A stretch of DNA of 42,024 bases from Burkholderiaceae bacterium 16 (GCA_000955785.1 JYOD01000099.1:1-42024), one strand, 5' to 3'. Shown: positions 8,017-16,935, numbered from the stretch's first letter. Made by a program: numbers and translations. Notes: generated from the letters alone by a model not told the origin.

Positions 8017-8548
8017 GCTGCCGCGCAAGAAGGTGCGCCAGGTCGAGCGAGGCGCGATCGCCATTCGCCACAAGGCGATCCACCACCGAGCATAGGACCT
8101 TGAACTCGGTGCGGTTGACGCCTTCGAAGAGGACGTCATTGATGCGTTGCTGCACCGGCGTCAGTTCGCTCAGCAAGCGGGTGCCGGCCGCTGCCACCGT
8201 AAGCAGCATCTTGCGCTTGTCCTCGGGGTGGGCCTTCTTGTCGATCAGGCCGAGCTTCTTGAGTTTCCCGGTTTCGATGGTAACGAACGGACCGCTCAAA
8301 TGCAGATGCTCGGCCAACTGGTTCACCGTCACTTCGCCTTGCGCGGAGAGATGCGCGATCGAACGGATCAGCGAATACTGGACGCCGGTCAGGCCGATCA
8401 GACTGCCGAAACCATCGCGCACGGACAGCAGGCGGGCGGCGAACGGCAGCAGGCCGTTGACCAGGTGCCGGAATTCGCTATCCGAGCCATCGACCAGGCA
8501 TGCGGGATTGGTAATCGTCAGCGCCTTGACCTTGGTGTTCGTTGCCAT
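8006..8548 (-). CDS. MarR family transcriptional regulator
   Basis: A 180-residue winged-helix repressor. The HTH is visible as 'VTVNQLAEHLHLSGPFVTIETGKLKKLGLI', followed by the wing 'KKAHPEDKRKMLLTVAAAG', with helical dimerisation ends. A strong ribosome site (GGAG...GAGGT) precedes the start. MarR proteins bind palindromes as dimers and release DNA when an aromatic or phenolic ligand binds. Related AT-rich elements occur over its own promoter and that of the flavin monooxygenase operon. It is therefore the likely local repressor of both; the ligand may be the operon's substrate. Confidence 0.9.
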   Translation of the reverse strand: MATNTKVKALTITNPACLVDGSDSEFRHLVNGLLPFAARLLSVRDGFGSLIGLTGVQYSLIRSIAHLSAQGEVTVNQLAEHLHLSGPFVTIETGKLKKLGLIDKKAHPEDKRKMLLTVAAAGTRLLSELTPVQQRINDVLFEGVNRTEFKVLCSVVDRLVANGDRASLDLAHLLARQQKA

Positions 8549-8562
8549 ACCTCACGCACTCC

Positions 8563-8603
8563 TTTAGCTAACTAAATTATCTTTTCCAAAAATAATACCA
8601 AAA
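8563..8603 (-). promoter_or_regulatory. marR promoter and operator candidate
   Basis: On the minus strand: -35 TTTTGG (8598-8603), 16-base spacer, -10 GATAAT (8576-8581). Just downstream is the near-palindrome TTTAGCTAACTAAA (8563-8576; half-sites TTTAG and CTAAA around four bases), placed as an autorepressor operator would be. Assignment to MarR is inference. Confidence 0.5.
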
Positions 8604-9362
8604 AATTGGCAATGCACGTGCTACCCCTCTGTTGAGGGGGCGGCCCTTGAGGTTACGCTTTCGGTCGACACACGCCCCAACGACCGCTCGGCCACATTGG
8701 GGGCGATGCGCATGTCGAAGAAACTCATATCGCCGATCGAGTATCGAGACAGCGATGCATCGAATGTCTCCTCCCTTCTTGTGCCGCCTGCCCTCGCGCG
8801 AGCGCCTGCTCGGCCTTCCGGCGAAGCGGAGGGTCGGCCGGAATTCGCAAAAAATCCGCCACATCCCTGACAACCCATTGATTTGTCGGGGGAATCTAGC
8901 CTTTCCGGCACACGGATGTCTAAATAGTTACTAAAACAGCACATTTACGAAAAATGAGGCGGAAGACAAGAGCGCTTGGCCCGTCAACCTGTACGACGGC
9001 TTTCTCCTGCTCGACATCGACATTTTCGTCAACAACCAACACCGTGATCCCGGTTGCCGCGGGACGAAGCAACATATTCTCCTGTGACTCGGTCGGCGGC
9101 GACGGGACAACGATAGGAAATAGGAGGCGTCAGCGTGCTTACCATATGCGCCGTCATGTGCGCTTGCCAGTGTTCTGATCACCGAAAGGCCAATGCCGAA
9201 CCCTCCCTCCTGGAGATTTTGTCCGGACGGAGACAGAGAAAGAGCGCGCGCATGGTGAGAATAGCGCGCATGTCTGGCTTCCGCGCACTACCCTACTTGT
9301 AAGATGGCTGCCAGGCTCGCTACAGAAATCAGGTCGCCCCAACATGTGAAATCGGAGGTGGT
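8582..9362. other. Intergenic region between marR and the mipA-like gene (about 780 bases)
   Basis: No gene can be assigned. It contains a perfect hairpin CCCCTC-TGTT-GAGGGG (8624-8639) without a T tail, and an AT-rich near-palindrome CTAAATAGTTACTAAA (8920-8935) resembling the marR operator. An open stretch of about 8949-9087 (plus) reads with plausible codon use (...WPVNLYDGFLLLDID...) but has no start and may be a gene remnant. A GGAGG ribosome site (9355-9359) serves the next gene. Confidence 0.5.
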
Positions 9363-10256
9363 GTGTCGAACCGTCACACGAAGCGGATAGGTTGGGCGAG
9401 CGGCCATGGAAGCAGGCTGGCGCTCCATCTTCTCGCCGCACTGCTGGCCATCTTCGCCGGATTCATCGCTCCGGCCCTGGCACAAACACCATCACCTGCC
9501 GCCGAATGGCAATACTCGGCCGGTGTGCCACTGATAAAGCTGTTCGAGCCGAGTATTCCCGATTGGGAAGTCCGGCTGGGTCTGGGCACCAGCCTGCGGC
9601 CGAGGTATGACGGGGCCCAGCAATATCATTGGCTGGTCGGCCCAAGCATCGATATCCGTTACCGCGACCTGTTCTTTGCCTCCACTGGCGAAGGCATTGG
9701 CGTTAATTTGCTGCGCGCGACGCACTGGCGTGGCGGCGCCGCCATCACCTATAACCTGGGGCGACGGGCGGCCGACGATGCGGGGCACCTGAACGGCATG
9801 GGCAATATCAACGTTGCCCCCGAAGCCAAACTGTTTCTGGAATATGCCATATCGAAAGAATTCCCGCTGGTGGTGCGAGCCGATGTCCGGCGCAGCATGG
9901 GCGGCACCGACGGATGGATTGGCGATCTAGGTGTCTATGTGCCGCTGCCGGGCAGTTCGGAGAGGTTCTACTGGTTCGCGGGTCCCACGATAACCTTTGC
10001 CGACGCCCGCTATATGAATGCGTGGTTCGGTGTCAGCCAACTCCAGGCGGCGCGCTCTGGCTACCCCCAATACAATCCCAGCCCGGGACTCGTGTCGTAC
10101 GGCGCCGCCATCACTACGGTCTGGTACTTCCGCAAGCACTGGTTGGTGACCGCCGACACCGCAATAGGGCAACTGGCTAGCAGCGCGGCGCACAGCCCGA
10201 TCACGCAGCGGGCGACCAACTTTGCCCTGGATCTATCCATCAATTACGAGTTCTGA
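9363..10256 (+). CDS. MipA/OmpV family outer membrane protein
   Basis: A 297-residue outer membrane beta-barrel protein, GTG start, with GGAGG four bases before it. Residues 1-40 are a signal peptide ending ALAQ. The mature part shows alternating amphipathic strands (for example 'WEVRLGLGTSLRPRYDGA', 'YAISKEFPLVVRADVRRSMGG') and ends with the barrel terminator '...LDLSINYEF' with a final Phe. MipA scaffolds murein enzymes in E. coli, while many OmpV homologues are stress-regulated porin-like proteins. It is followed by a PAP2 phosphatase, a repeat membrane protein and a QseBC-like system, so two-component control is likely. Confidence 0.9.
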   Translation: MSNRHTKRIGWASGHGSRLALHLLAALLAIFAGFIAPALAQTPSPAAEWQYSAGVPLIKLFEPSIPDWEVRLGLGTSLRPRYDGAQQYHWLVGPSIDIRYRDLFFASTGEGIGVNLLRATHWRGGAAITYNLGRRAADDAGHLNGMGNINVAPEAKLFLEYAISKEFPLVVRADVRRSMGGTDGWIGDLGVYVPLPGSSERFYWFAGPTITFADARYMNAWFGVSQLQAARSGYPQYNPSPGLVSYGAAITTVWYFRKHWLVTADTAIGQLASSAAHSPITQRATNFALDLSINYEF

Positions 10257-10386
10257 ATGCCCCCATCGCGAGACACTGACGAGGCGCCGCTTCGGGCGTC
10301 CGCGGCGCTCAGTCCTGGCTAAGTCTTCGGCGTTAAGCTCTGCTGTCGCGCAATACCCTGCCGGCACCCCGGCGGCCGAAGCCATC

Positions 10387-10983
10387 ATGGAAACACTCAA
10401 CCACAACCTCTTTCTGCTGATCAACGCGCCGGATCATACCGGTGCGCCAGCACTCGCCGCCGCCACGTTCTTTGCCGAGTATGCGATCTGGATCATCCCC
10501 GCCATGGTGGCAATCGGCTGGCTGCGCGGCGGCGAATCCCACCGGAAAGCGCTGCTGGCGGCCACCGTATCGGGCTGCCTGGGATTGCTTGCAAACCAGC
10601 TCATCGGGCTGTGCTGGCAGCATCCCCGCCCCTTCATGACAGGCCTGGGGCACACCCTGATCCCACATGCTCCCGATTCGTCTTTCCCAAGCGATCACCT
10701 GACACTGATCTGGGCTGTAGCGTTCAGTCTCATGATGACGGCCCGCGCAAGAATGGCAGGACTGGCGCTGGCCTTGCTCGGCATCCCGGTGGCCTGGGCA
10801 CGCATCTACCTGGGCGTGCATTTCCCCTTCGATATGGCGGGATCCGCCGTTGTCGCCTTGCTGTGCGGCTGGCTTGCGCTACGCACCGGCGGATGGCTCG
10901 CCATGCCCATCTACCGTGTGGCAATAGGCATCTATCGCCGCTTGTTCGCCAAGCTGATTCACCGGGGCTGGCTGCTGCCCTGA
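10387..10983 (+). CDS. PAP2 family membrane phosphatase, BcrC/undecaprenyl-diphosphatase-like
   Basis: A 198-residue integral membrane phosphatase with about five or six membrane helices. The family motifs appear as 'HPRPF', 'SSFPSDH' and 'ARIYLGVHFPFDM', carrying the Arg, His, Arg, His and Asp of the active site. The usual first-motif lysine and the Ser of the third motif are not obvious. The spacing fits BcrC-type undecaprenyl pyrophosphate phosphatases, which recycle the cell wall and O-antigen carrier lipid; lipid A or phospholipid dephosphorylation is the alternative. The ATG at 10387 is preferred because upstream codons are arginine-rich and unlike the family. Confidence 0.85.
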   Translation: METLNHNLFLLINAPDHTGAPALAAATFFAEYAIWIIPAMVAIGWLRGGESHRKALLAATVSGCLGLLANQLIGLCWQHPRPFMTGLGHTLIPHAPDSSFPSDHLTLIWAVAFSLMMTARARMAGLALALLGIPVAWARIYLGVHFPFDMAGSAVVALLCGWLALRTGGWLAMPIYRVAIGIYRRLFAKLIHRGWLLP

Positions 10984-11064
10984 CCTGCTATGGCTGGCCT
11001 AAGTCAGGCCCGCCAGACTGCGCACTGCATCCATGCGATGAAGCAATCAATCCCGGAGAGAGGC

Positions 11065-11841
11065 ATGAACAAATCGGATACGCGATCCCCGGCTGAACAG
11101 GGCCTGAGCAAGGTGCCGGAAGTCACCCTGGTTTTCTGGATCATCAAGATAGCGGCAACCACGCTAGGAGAGACCGGCGGCGATGCATTGTCGATGTCCC
11201 TGAATCTTGGCTACCTCATCAGCACGGCGATCTTTGCCGTAATCTTCCTGATCGCGGTGTCGGCACAGATTTCTGCCACGCGCTTTCGGCCGGTGCTCTA
11301 CTGGTTGACCATAGTAGCCACTACAACCGTGGGCACGACCCTGGCTGACTTTGCCGACCGGTCGCTCGGTATCGGCTATGCGGGCGGAACAACGGTGCTG
11401 TGCGTCTTGCTGATGCTCTCATTGGCGGTCTGGTACCGAACGCTTGGAACCGTATCGGTTGATACCGTGAAGTCGCCCAGGGCCGAGATGTTCTATTGGG
11501 TGACGATCATGTTTTCACAGACGCTCGGCACGGCCCTGGGCGACTGGACGGCCGATACAGCCGGGCTGGGCTATCTGGGCGGCATGGCGCTCTTCAGTGC
11601 GCTGCTGGCGGCGCTGGTCGCGGCCCGCTACTGGACGCGCGTATCCCGCACCGCGCTGTTCTGGGTAGCTTTCATCCTGACGCGCCCGCTCGGCGCCGTG
11701 GTGGGCGATTTCCTCGACAAGCCGCTCCATGCCGGCGGGCTGGCCATGAACCGCTTCTCCGCCTCGGCTGCACTGATGTCGCTGATGGTGGCATGCATCC
11801 TGTTCTTTCCGCAGAAGGCTGCGACGCGCGCAGGCCACTGA
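11065..11841 (+). CDS. COG4705-type integral membrane protein with four internal repeats
   Basis: A 258-residue membrane protein recognised as the uncharacterised COG4705 type (starts 'KVPEVTLVFWIIKIAATTLG'). Four copies of a two-helix unit can be seen, each with an aromatic-rich 'FW/YW..' start followed by a 'T.G...D' turn and a Gly-rich helix: TTLGETGGD, TTVGTTLAD, QTLGTALGD and RPLGAVVGD. The conserved acidic residues in the turns may line a path or bind a cation. Start at 11065 is supported by GGAGAGAGG. The two-component genes follow 114 bases later. Function unknown; close homologues are often linked to metal or envelope stress regulators, from memory of the family. Confidence 0.78.
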   Translation: MNKSDTRSPAEQGLSKVPEVTLVFWIIKIAATTLGETGGDALSMSLNLGYLISTAIFAVIFLIAVSAQISATRFRPVLYWLTIVATTTVGTTLADFADRSLGIGYAGGTTVLCVLLMLSLAVWYRTLGTVSVDTVKSPRAEMFYWVTIMFSQTLGTALGDWTADTAGLGYLGGMALFSALLAALVAARYWTRVSRTALFWVAFILTRPLGAVVGDFLDKPLHAGGLAMNRFSASAALMSLMVACILFFPQKAATRAGH

Positions 11842-11955
11842 ACCCTTCTCCACCGCCGCATGTCCGTCGATTTGCGCTCTGGAGGCGATATGATGTGGAG
11901 CCTGGAGACTGTCACCCCGCCGAACTGGCAGCGCTCCGCAGGCAATGGAGAGGGG

Positions 11956-12621
11956 ATGCGCGTACTGCTGGTCGAAGACGATCCGATGATCGGGCAGGCG
12001 ATCCGGGAGGCACTGAAAGATGCTTCCCACGCCGCCGACTGGGTCAGCAACGGGCAAGCGGCGCTTGATGCACTAGCCGGCCAGGACTACGACATCGTGC
12101 TGCTCGATCTCGGTCTGCCGGGCAAGAACGGCATGACGGTGTTGGCTTCGCTTCGCGCCCGCGACAACACGGTGCCCGTGCTCATCATCACCGCGCAAGA
12201 CGGGTTGGACGACCGGATTCGCGGCCTGGACGCAGGCGCCGACGACTATGTGCTCAAACCGTTCGAGATGGCCGAATTGCTCGCCCGCATGCGTGCCGTG
12301 TGGCGGCGCAAAGGCGGGGTGGCGGCACCGGTCCTGAGCAACGGGAAACTCTCCCTCGACCCTGCCACCAGGCAGGTAACCGCCTTGGGCAGCGAAGCCG
12401 TGCAACTCACCAACCGCGAGTTCGCCCTGCTGCAGGCCTTGCTGGTCCGGCCAGGGGCCATCCTCTCCCGCAGCGATCTCGAAGAACGCATCTACGGCTG
12501 GGGCGAGGAAGTGGAAAGCAATGCGATCGAATTCCTGATTCACTCCTTGCGCAAGAAGCTGGGGAGCGACGCCATCAGGAATGTAAGGGGCGTGGGATGG
12601 ATGGTTTCAAAAGCAGGCTGA
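11956..12621 (+). CDS. OmpR-family response regulator, QseB/PmrA-like
   Basis: A 221-residue response regulator. The receiver domain (1-116) has the acidic pair 'VEDD' near the start, the phospho-acceptor Asp51 in 'LLDLGLPG' and the Lys of 'YVLKPFE'. A winged-helix DNA-binding domain follows (about 125-218) with 'TNREFALLQALL' and 'IEFLIHSLRKKLG...VRGVGWM'. The start at 11956 is chosen because MRVLLVEDD is the family beginning and GAGAGGGG precedes it. It overlaps the kinase gene by 25 bases, so the pair is translationally coupled. Likely targets are the upstream envelope genes. Confidence 0.93.
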   Translation: MRVLLVEDDPMIGQAIREALKDASHAADWVSNGQAALDALAGQDYDIVLLDLGLPGKNGMTVLASLRARDNTVPVLIITAQDGLDDRIRGLDAGADDYVLKPFEMAELLARMRAVWRRKGGVAAPVLSNGKLSLDPATRQVTALGSEAVQLTNREFALLQALLVRPGAILSRSDLEERIYGWGEEVESNAIEFLIHSLRKKLGSDAIRNVRGVGWMVSKAG

Positions 12622-13976
12622 AGGATTCGGTCCGCCTTCGCCTCTCGCTCTGGCTGTCGCTCGCCATCCTCGCGATTGCGCTGGTCGCCGGCGTATTCTC
12701 CTTTGCCGCAGCCTTCCGGGAAGCCAACGAACTCCAGGACGACATGTTGCGCCAGGTCTCGACCCTGTTCGACCGCCAGCACCTGCCGGTGCCCCACCTT
12801 GGAGACACCGGGCGGCTCCCGCACAGCGACGAGGAAGCCCGCGTCATCGTGCAATACCTGCCGCAGGCCGGCGCCGGTGACGGCAGCCCGGAAGCCGGCC
12901 TGGCGTTGCCGGCGACGCTCACGGACGGGTTGCAATCCCTGAGCATCAGGGGTGAGCACTTCCGTGCCATCGTCCGAACGCTTTCCTCGGGCGAGCGCAT
13001 CGTCGTGGCGCAGGAAACGGGCATTCGCGACGAGATCGCCCGGGATGGCGCACTGCGCACCATTCTCCCTTTCCTGGTACTCGTGCCCATCCTGCTCCTG
13101 ATCGTTGCCAGGCTGGTGGGCAAGATGTTCAGTCCGATCGCCTTGCTGTCAGCGGAGATCGACCGGCGCGGCGACCAGGAACTGCACCCGTTGCCCCAGG
13201 AGCATGTTCCGACAGAAGTCCGTCCGTTCGTGGTGGCCATCAATCGCCTGCTGGGCCGGACCTCGCAATCGATGGAAGCGCAGCGGCGCTTCGTCGCTGA
13301 CGCCGCGCACGAGTTGCGCTCCCCTCTGACGGCGCTGTCCCTGCAGGCGGAGCGGCTCGCCAGCACCGAGATGTCAGAGACCGGCCGCGCGCGGCTCGCG
13401 ACACTCCGCCAGGGCATCGAGCGAGGCAGGAACCTGCTGGAGCAGTTGCTGAGCCTGGCCCGGGCGCAATCCGCCGTGCCTGTGCCGGCGGTCCCGCTGC
13501 CTGTGCGGCGGATCTACCGGCGCGTGCTGGAAGACCTGATGCCGCTGGCCGAAGCCAGGCACATCGACCTGGGCGTGGAAGGAGAATCCGATGCGCAGGT
13601 GCTGGCCAACGAGGTCGACCTGCTCACCATCGTCAGGAACCTGGTCGACAATGCAATCCGCTATACGCCGGCGGGCGGCCGCATCGATCTGTCCGTCCGG
13701 TCGCTGGCGGGAGAGGCGATCCTGCAGATTCAGGACACCGGCCCGGGCATTCCGCCTGAAGAGCGAAACCGCGTTTTCGATCCTTTCTACCGGGTGCTGG
13801 GCAACGAGACGATGGGTTCAGGGCTTGGCCTGTCCATCGTCCGGACGATCGCAGACCGCATCGGCGCACAGGTCAGCATTGGCTACACCGACGAGGATGC
13901 GCAGCGCGGGTTGAGGGTGACCATCCGTATTTCGCACGCACCCGCCTCGGCAGTCCCGGCTGCCTCAGATGCCTGA
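12597..13976 (+). CDS. Sensor histidine kinase, QseC/TctE-like
   Basis: A 459-residue membrane kinase. Membrane segments lie at about 17-40 and 155-175, with a roughly 110-residue periplasmic sensor between them. A linker follows, then the H-box 'FVADAAHELRSPLTAL' with phospho-acceptor His238, the N-box 'NLVDNAIRYT', the G1 box 'DTGPGIPPEERNRVFDPF' and G2 'GSGLGLSIVRTIA'. Start ATG 12597 lies within the end of the regulator gene. The signal is unknown; related kinases sense metals, carboxylates or envelope stress. Confidence 0.92.
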   Translation: MDGFKSRLKDSVRLRLSLWLSLAILAIALVAGVFSFAAAFREANELQDDMLRQVSTLFDRQHLPVPHLGDTGRLPHSDEEARVIVQYLPQAGAGDGSPEAGLALPATLTDGLQSLSIRGEHFRAIVRTLSSGERIVVAQETGIRDEIARDGALRTILPFLVLVPILLLIVARLVGKMFSPIALLSAEIDRRGDQELHPLPQEHVPTEVRPFVVAINRLLGRTSQSMEAQRRFVADAAHELRSPLTALSLQAERLASTEMSETGRARLATLRQGIERGRNLLEQLLSLARAQSAVPVPAVPLPVRRIYRRVLEDLMPLAEARHIDLGVEGESDAQVLANEVDLLTIVRNLVDNAIRYTPAGGRIDLSVRSLAGEAILQIQDTGPGIPPEERNRVFDPFYRVLGNETMGSGLGLSIVRTIADRIGAQVSIGYTDEDAQRGLRVTIRISHAPASAVPAASDA

Positions 13977-14101
13977 AATCGGGCGTTGTTCAGGAAAAAC
14001 AGGATGACCGGTTTCCAGCCAGCCGACCGAGGTGCGCAGCCCTAAACCGGAAATCGTGCTGCGCACCGCTCAAGTTCTCTCGCGACAACTCGGCTAGGCA
14101 A

Positions 14102-15161
14102 TCAGTGTGCCTCGGATGCGCTGAACCGTCGCCTGTAGTAACCCGGACTGGTTCCAAGCCGAGTCCTGAAATGATTGCGCAAAGTGGCTGCAGCACCAAA
14201 GCCGACTTGCACCGCGATCTCATCCACGGACAAAATCGGTCTCTTCGAGCAATGCCCTGGCCCGGCCCAGGCGCTCGGAAAGCAGCCACTCCCCTGGCGG
14301 CATCCCCATCGTACTGACAAAGTGCCGCTAAAAGGTTCGGGCACTCATCGCCGTTTGCTTTGCCATTCTGACAATCGACCAGCCTTCGTCCAATGTTGCG
14401 CGCACCGCGTCCACCAAGGGTGCCAGCGAAGAGCCGCTACGCTTTGAGACCGGCTCGTCGATATATTGGGCCTGCCCGCCTTCGCGGTGGGGAGGCATGA
14501 CAAGTCGGCGTGCGACCTGATTGGCTGCGCGCGGGCCAAGGTCCCGGCGAATCAGGTGGAGGCACAAGTCGATTCCCGCCGCACTACCGGCAGACGTGAG
14601 GACATCGCCGGCATCGACGTATAGCACGTCCGCTTCCACGTGGACTTCCGGATATCGCGCCGCGAGTGCTGCGGCATGACGCCAGTGCGTAGTCGCACGC
14701 TTTCCGTCCAGCAACCCTGCTGCCGCCAAGACAAAGGCGCCCGTGCAGATTGACATGACGCGCGCCCCGCGTTTGTTCGCCTTCCTCAACGCGCGGCAAA
14801 GTTCCGGCGGGACGTCCGCTTCGATACCGCGCCACCCCGGGATGATGATGGTCTTCGCCTTGGCCAGGAGTTCGAGGCCACCGTCAGCCTGTACCTGGAT
14901 GCCACCCGAACCGCGCAACCTCCCCGATTCGGCGGAACAGGTCATGAAGCGATACCAGTTGTCGCCCATTTCAGGTCTTGGCAGACCGAACACTTCAACG
15001 GCGCAGCCGTATTCAAAGAGGCTCAGGCCGTCATAGACGACGACGGCAACCAGTCCTGCGTTGACAGATGATTGTGATTTGGTCTTTGGCACGATAGGGA
15101 CGGAAATTGGCTTTGATGCCACTAGCAATTGATTTTGCCCCATCTGCTCTACGTCTCGCAA
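14102..15161 (-). pseudogene. GlxA-like AraC family regulator, disrupted by a stop codon and a frameshift
   Basis: Residues 1-277 encode an intact DJ-1/PfpI-like N-terminal domain ('VAVVVYDGLSLFEYGCAVEVFGLP', 'ICTGAFVLAAAGLLDGKRATTHW') and the first HTH helix up to 'MSARTF'. An amber codon (plus strand 14328-14330) then interrupts the frame. The sequence continues in frame as 'RHF...MPPGEWLLSERLGRARALLEE', and a fourth base in an A/T run (14232-14235) shifts the frame. The rest of the HTH, 'SVDEIAVQVGFGAAATLRNHF', ends at 14102. With both lesions repaired the protein would be about 350 residues, normal for the family. The DNA-binding half is lost. The divergent gltL fragment starts beside its 5' end. 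Confidence 0.88.
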
Positions 15162-15776
15162 GACGCTCCCCCGAGTCTGTTAAAAACGGTCAACGGGCTC
15201 GAGCCATTCCAGCAGGGTCGCATCAGTGTGGACGGGGTGATGGTCGGCGAACCAAAGATCAAGCTCGCCCAGTTGCGCGCGCGGGTTGGCATGGTGTTTC
15301 AGCATTTTGAGCTGTTCCCGCATCTGTCCATTCTCGACAACCTGTCGCTGGCGCAGGTCAAGGTGCTGAAACGCCGCAAAGAGGAGGCGCAGGACAACGG
15401 CATGCGGCTGCTCGAGCGGGTCGGCCTGAAGGCCCATGCGCAGAAATTCCCCGGGCAGCTTTCGGGCGGGCAACAACAGCGCGTTGCGATTGCGCGCGCG
15501 CTGTCGATGGATCCGGTCGCCATGTTGTTCGACGAACCGACATCGGCGCTCGATCCCGAGATGATCAACGAGGTGCTGGACGTGATGGTCGAACTTGCAC
15601 GCGAGGGCATGACGATGATCTGCGTCACCCATGAGATGGGGTTCGCGAAGAAGGTCGCCAACCGCGTGATTTTCATGGATAGCGGCGCCATCGTCGAAGA
15701 CACCGGCAAGGAAGCCTTCTTCGGCGCCCCGAAGTCGGCCCGCGCGAAGGAATTCCTCGCCAAGATCCTGCACTGA
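15129..15776 (+). pseudogene. Amino-acid ABC transporter ATPase (GltL/GlnQ-like), 5'-truncated within Walker A
   Basis: Residues from about 16 onward match polar amino acid importer ATPases: Q-loop 'VGMVFQHFELFPHLS', signature 'LSGGQQQR', Walker B 'AMLFDEPTSALDP' and switch 'CVTHEMGF'. The frame begins with unrelated residues and joins the family at 'SLLKTVNGLE', exactly where Walker A should end ('GKSTLIKTVNGLE'). The nucleotide-binding P-loop and about 40 residues before it are gone, so the product cannot work as an ATPase. No ribosome site precedes the ATG. The binding protein and permeases are absent, consistent with a deletion ending near 15173. Confidence 0.85.
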
Positions 15777-15885
15777 TTCACGCAGGCTCGCCTGAAGGCG
15801 GGCGGTGGTCGTGGGACGCCCAACGTCCCCGGTGACACCGCACGCCGCCTCCCCATCTTGGTCCACCTCCCCCAGAGTCAAAATT

Positions 15886-16935
15886 ATGAAGATCTCGGAT
15901 CGCCTTGCTTCCTTTGCCCGCCTCGATCTGGTCGGCGCGGTCACGCCCCTGCTGAAGCTGGATCGCCTGTCCCGGATGCTCGGGCGCGATATCTACATCA
16001 AGCAGGATGACACCACACCACTCGCATTTGGTGGAAACAAGTTGCGCAAGCTTGAGTTCCTGGCCGCTGACGCCTTGCGCCAGGGCGCCGACACGCTGGT
16101 GACAGCCGGCGCCATCCAGTCGAATCATGTCCGGCAGACGGCCGCGCTGGCGGCCCGTCTCGGACTGCGCTGCAGGGCCTTGCTGGAAAACCCGACCGGC
16201 ACCACAGACTGCGATTACCTGCATAGCGGCAACCGCCTGCTGCTCGATCTGTTCAACGCGCAGGCCGAGCCGGTTTCCAATCTCGACAACGCCGACGCGC
16301 AGTTACAAGCCCTTGCGGAACGGCTGCCTGGCGACGGGCATAAGCCTTACGTCATTCCGATCGGCGGGTCCAATCCGCTGGGGGCATTGGGGTATGTACG
16401 TGCGGGCCTGGAGTTGGCGCAGCAAGCCGAAGCGATGGGCCCGACCTTCTCGGCGGTCGTGCTGGCGTCCGGCAGTGCCGGAACCCACGGCGGGCTTGCG
16501 TTGGCGTTCGCACACGCGATGCCGGATACACCGGTCGTCGGCGTTACCGTCTCGCGCAGCGTCGCAGCGCAGACTCCGAAGGTGGCAGGGCTGATCGAAG
16601 GTACCGCCGGGCTGCTCGACGTGGAGGTGCCGGCAGGGCTGAAGGTCGAGCTGTGGGACGAGTAGTTCGCACCTCGCTATGGCGAACCCAACCAGGCGGG
16701 GCTGGAGGCCATCCGCATTCTGGCAGGTGCCGAAGGTGTGTTGCTCGATCCCGTCTATACGGGGAAGGCGATGGCTGGTTTGCTCGATGGTGTCGCGCGC
16801 GGGCGTTTTGCTGGGGATGGCCCGCTGTTGTTCCTGCATACCGATGGTGCGCCGGCGTTGTTTGCGTATCGCAATGCAATCAACATGGAAACAAGGACAG
16901 CGGCTACGATGATCCCAACCACGTCTGCGTTCTGA
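15886..16935 (+). pseudogene. D-cysteine desulfhydrase / ACC deaminase family gene with an in-frame amber codon
   Basis: Encodes a PLP enzyme that converts D-cysteine to pyruvate, sulfide and ammonia. The start 'MKISDRLASFARLDLVGAVTPLLKL' and the PLP lysine in 'FGGNKLRKLEFL' are clear, followed by 'GAIQSNHVRQTAALAA'. At 16663-16665 a TAG replaces what is normally Tyr in 'W-D-[DE]-Y-F-A-P-R-Y-G'. The same frame then continues with good family sequence ('PRYGEPNQAGLEAI', 'LLDPVYTGKAM', 'FLHTDGAPALFAY') to 16935. One point mutation thus splits an otherwise intact gene, unless the codon is read through. The last ~15 residues look foreign to the family. It follows the gltL fragment, as dcyD often follows cystine importer genes. 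Confidence 0.87.

Noticed and set aside
8624..8639. Hairpin CCCCTC-TGTT-GAGGGG as a terminator
   Set aside because: No gene ends beside it and no T run follows directly on either strand; it lies upstream of the marR promoter.
12300..12596. Long upstream extension of the sensor kinase frame
   Set aside because: The extension runs in another frame inside the response regulator gene and is arginine-rich; ATG 12597 begins the first membrane segment properly.
13972..13994. Perfect 6-base inverted repeat CCTGAA/TTCAGG at the end of the sensor kinase gene
   Set aside because: It overlaps the stop codon, the loop is long, and it is followed by A rather than T on the transcribed strand, so it is not a convincing terminator.
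15813..15829. GGGACG-N5-CGTCCC stem between the gltL fragment and dcyD
   Set aside because: Short stem with no T tail in a GC-rich spacer; chance occurrence is likely.
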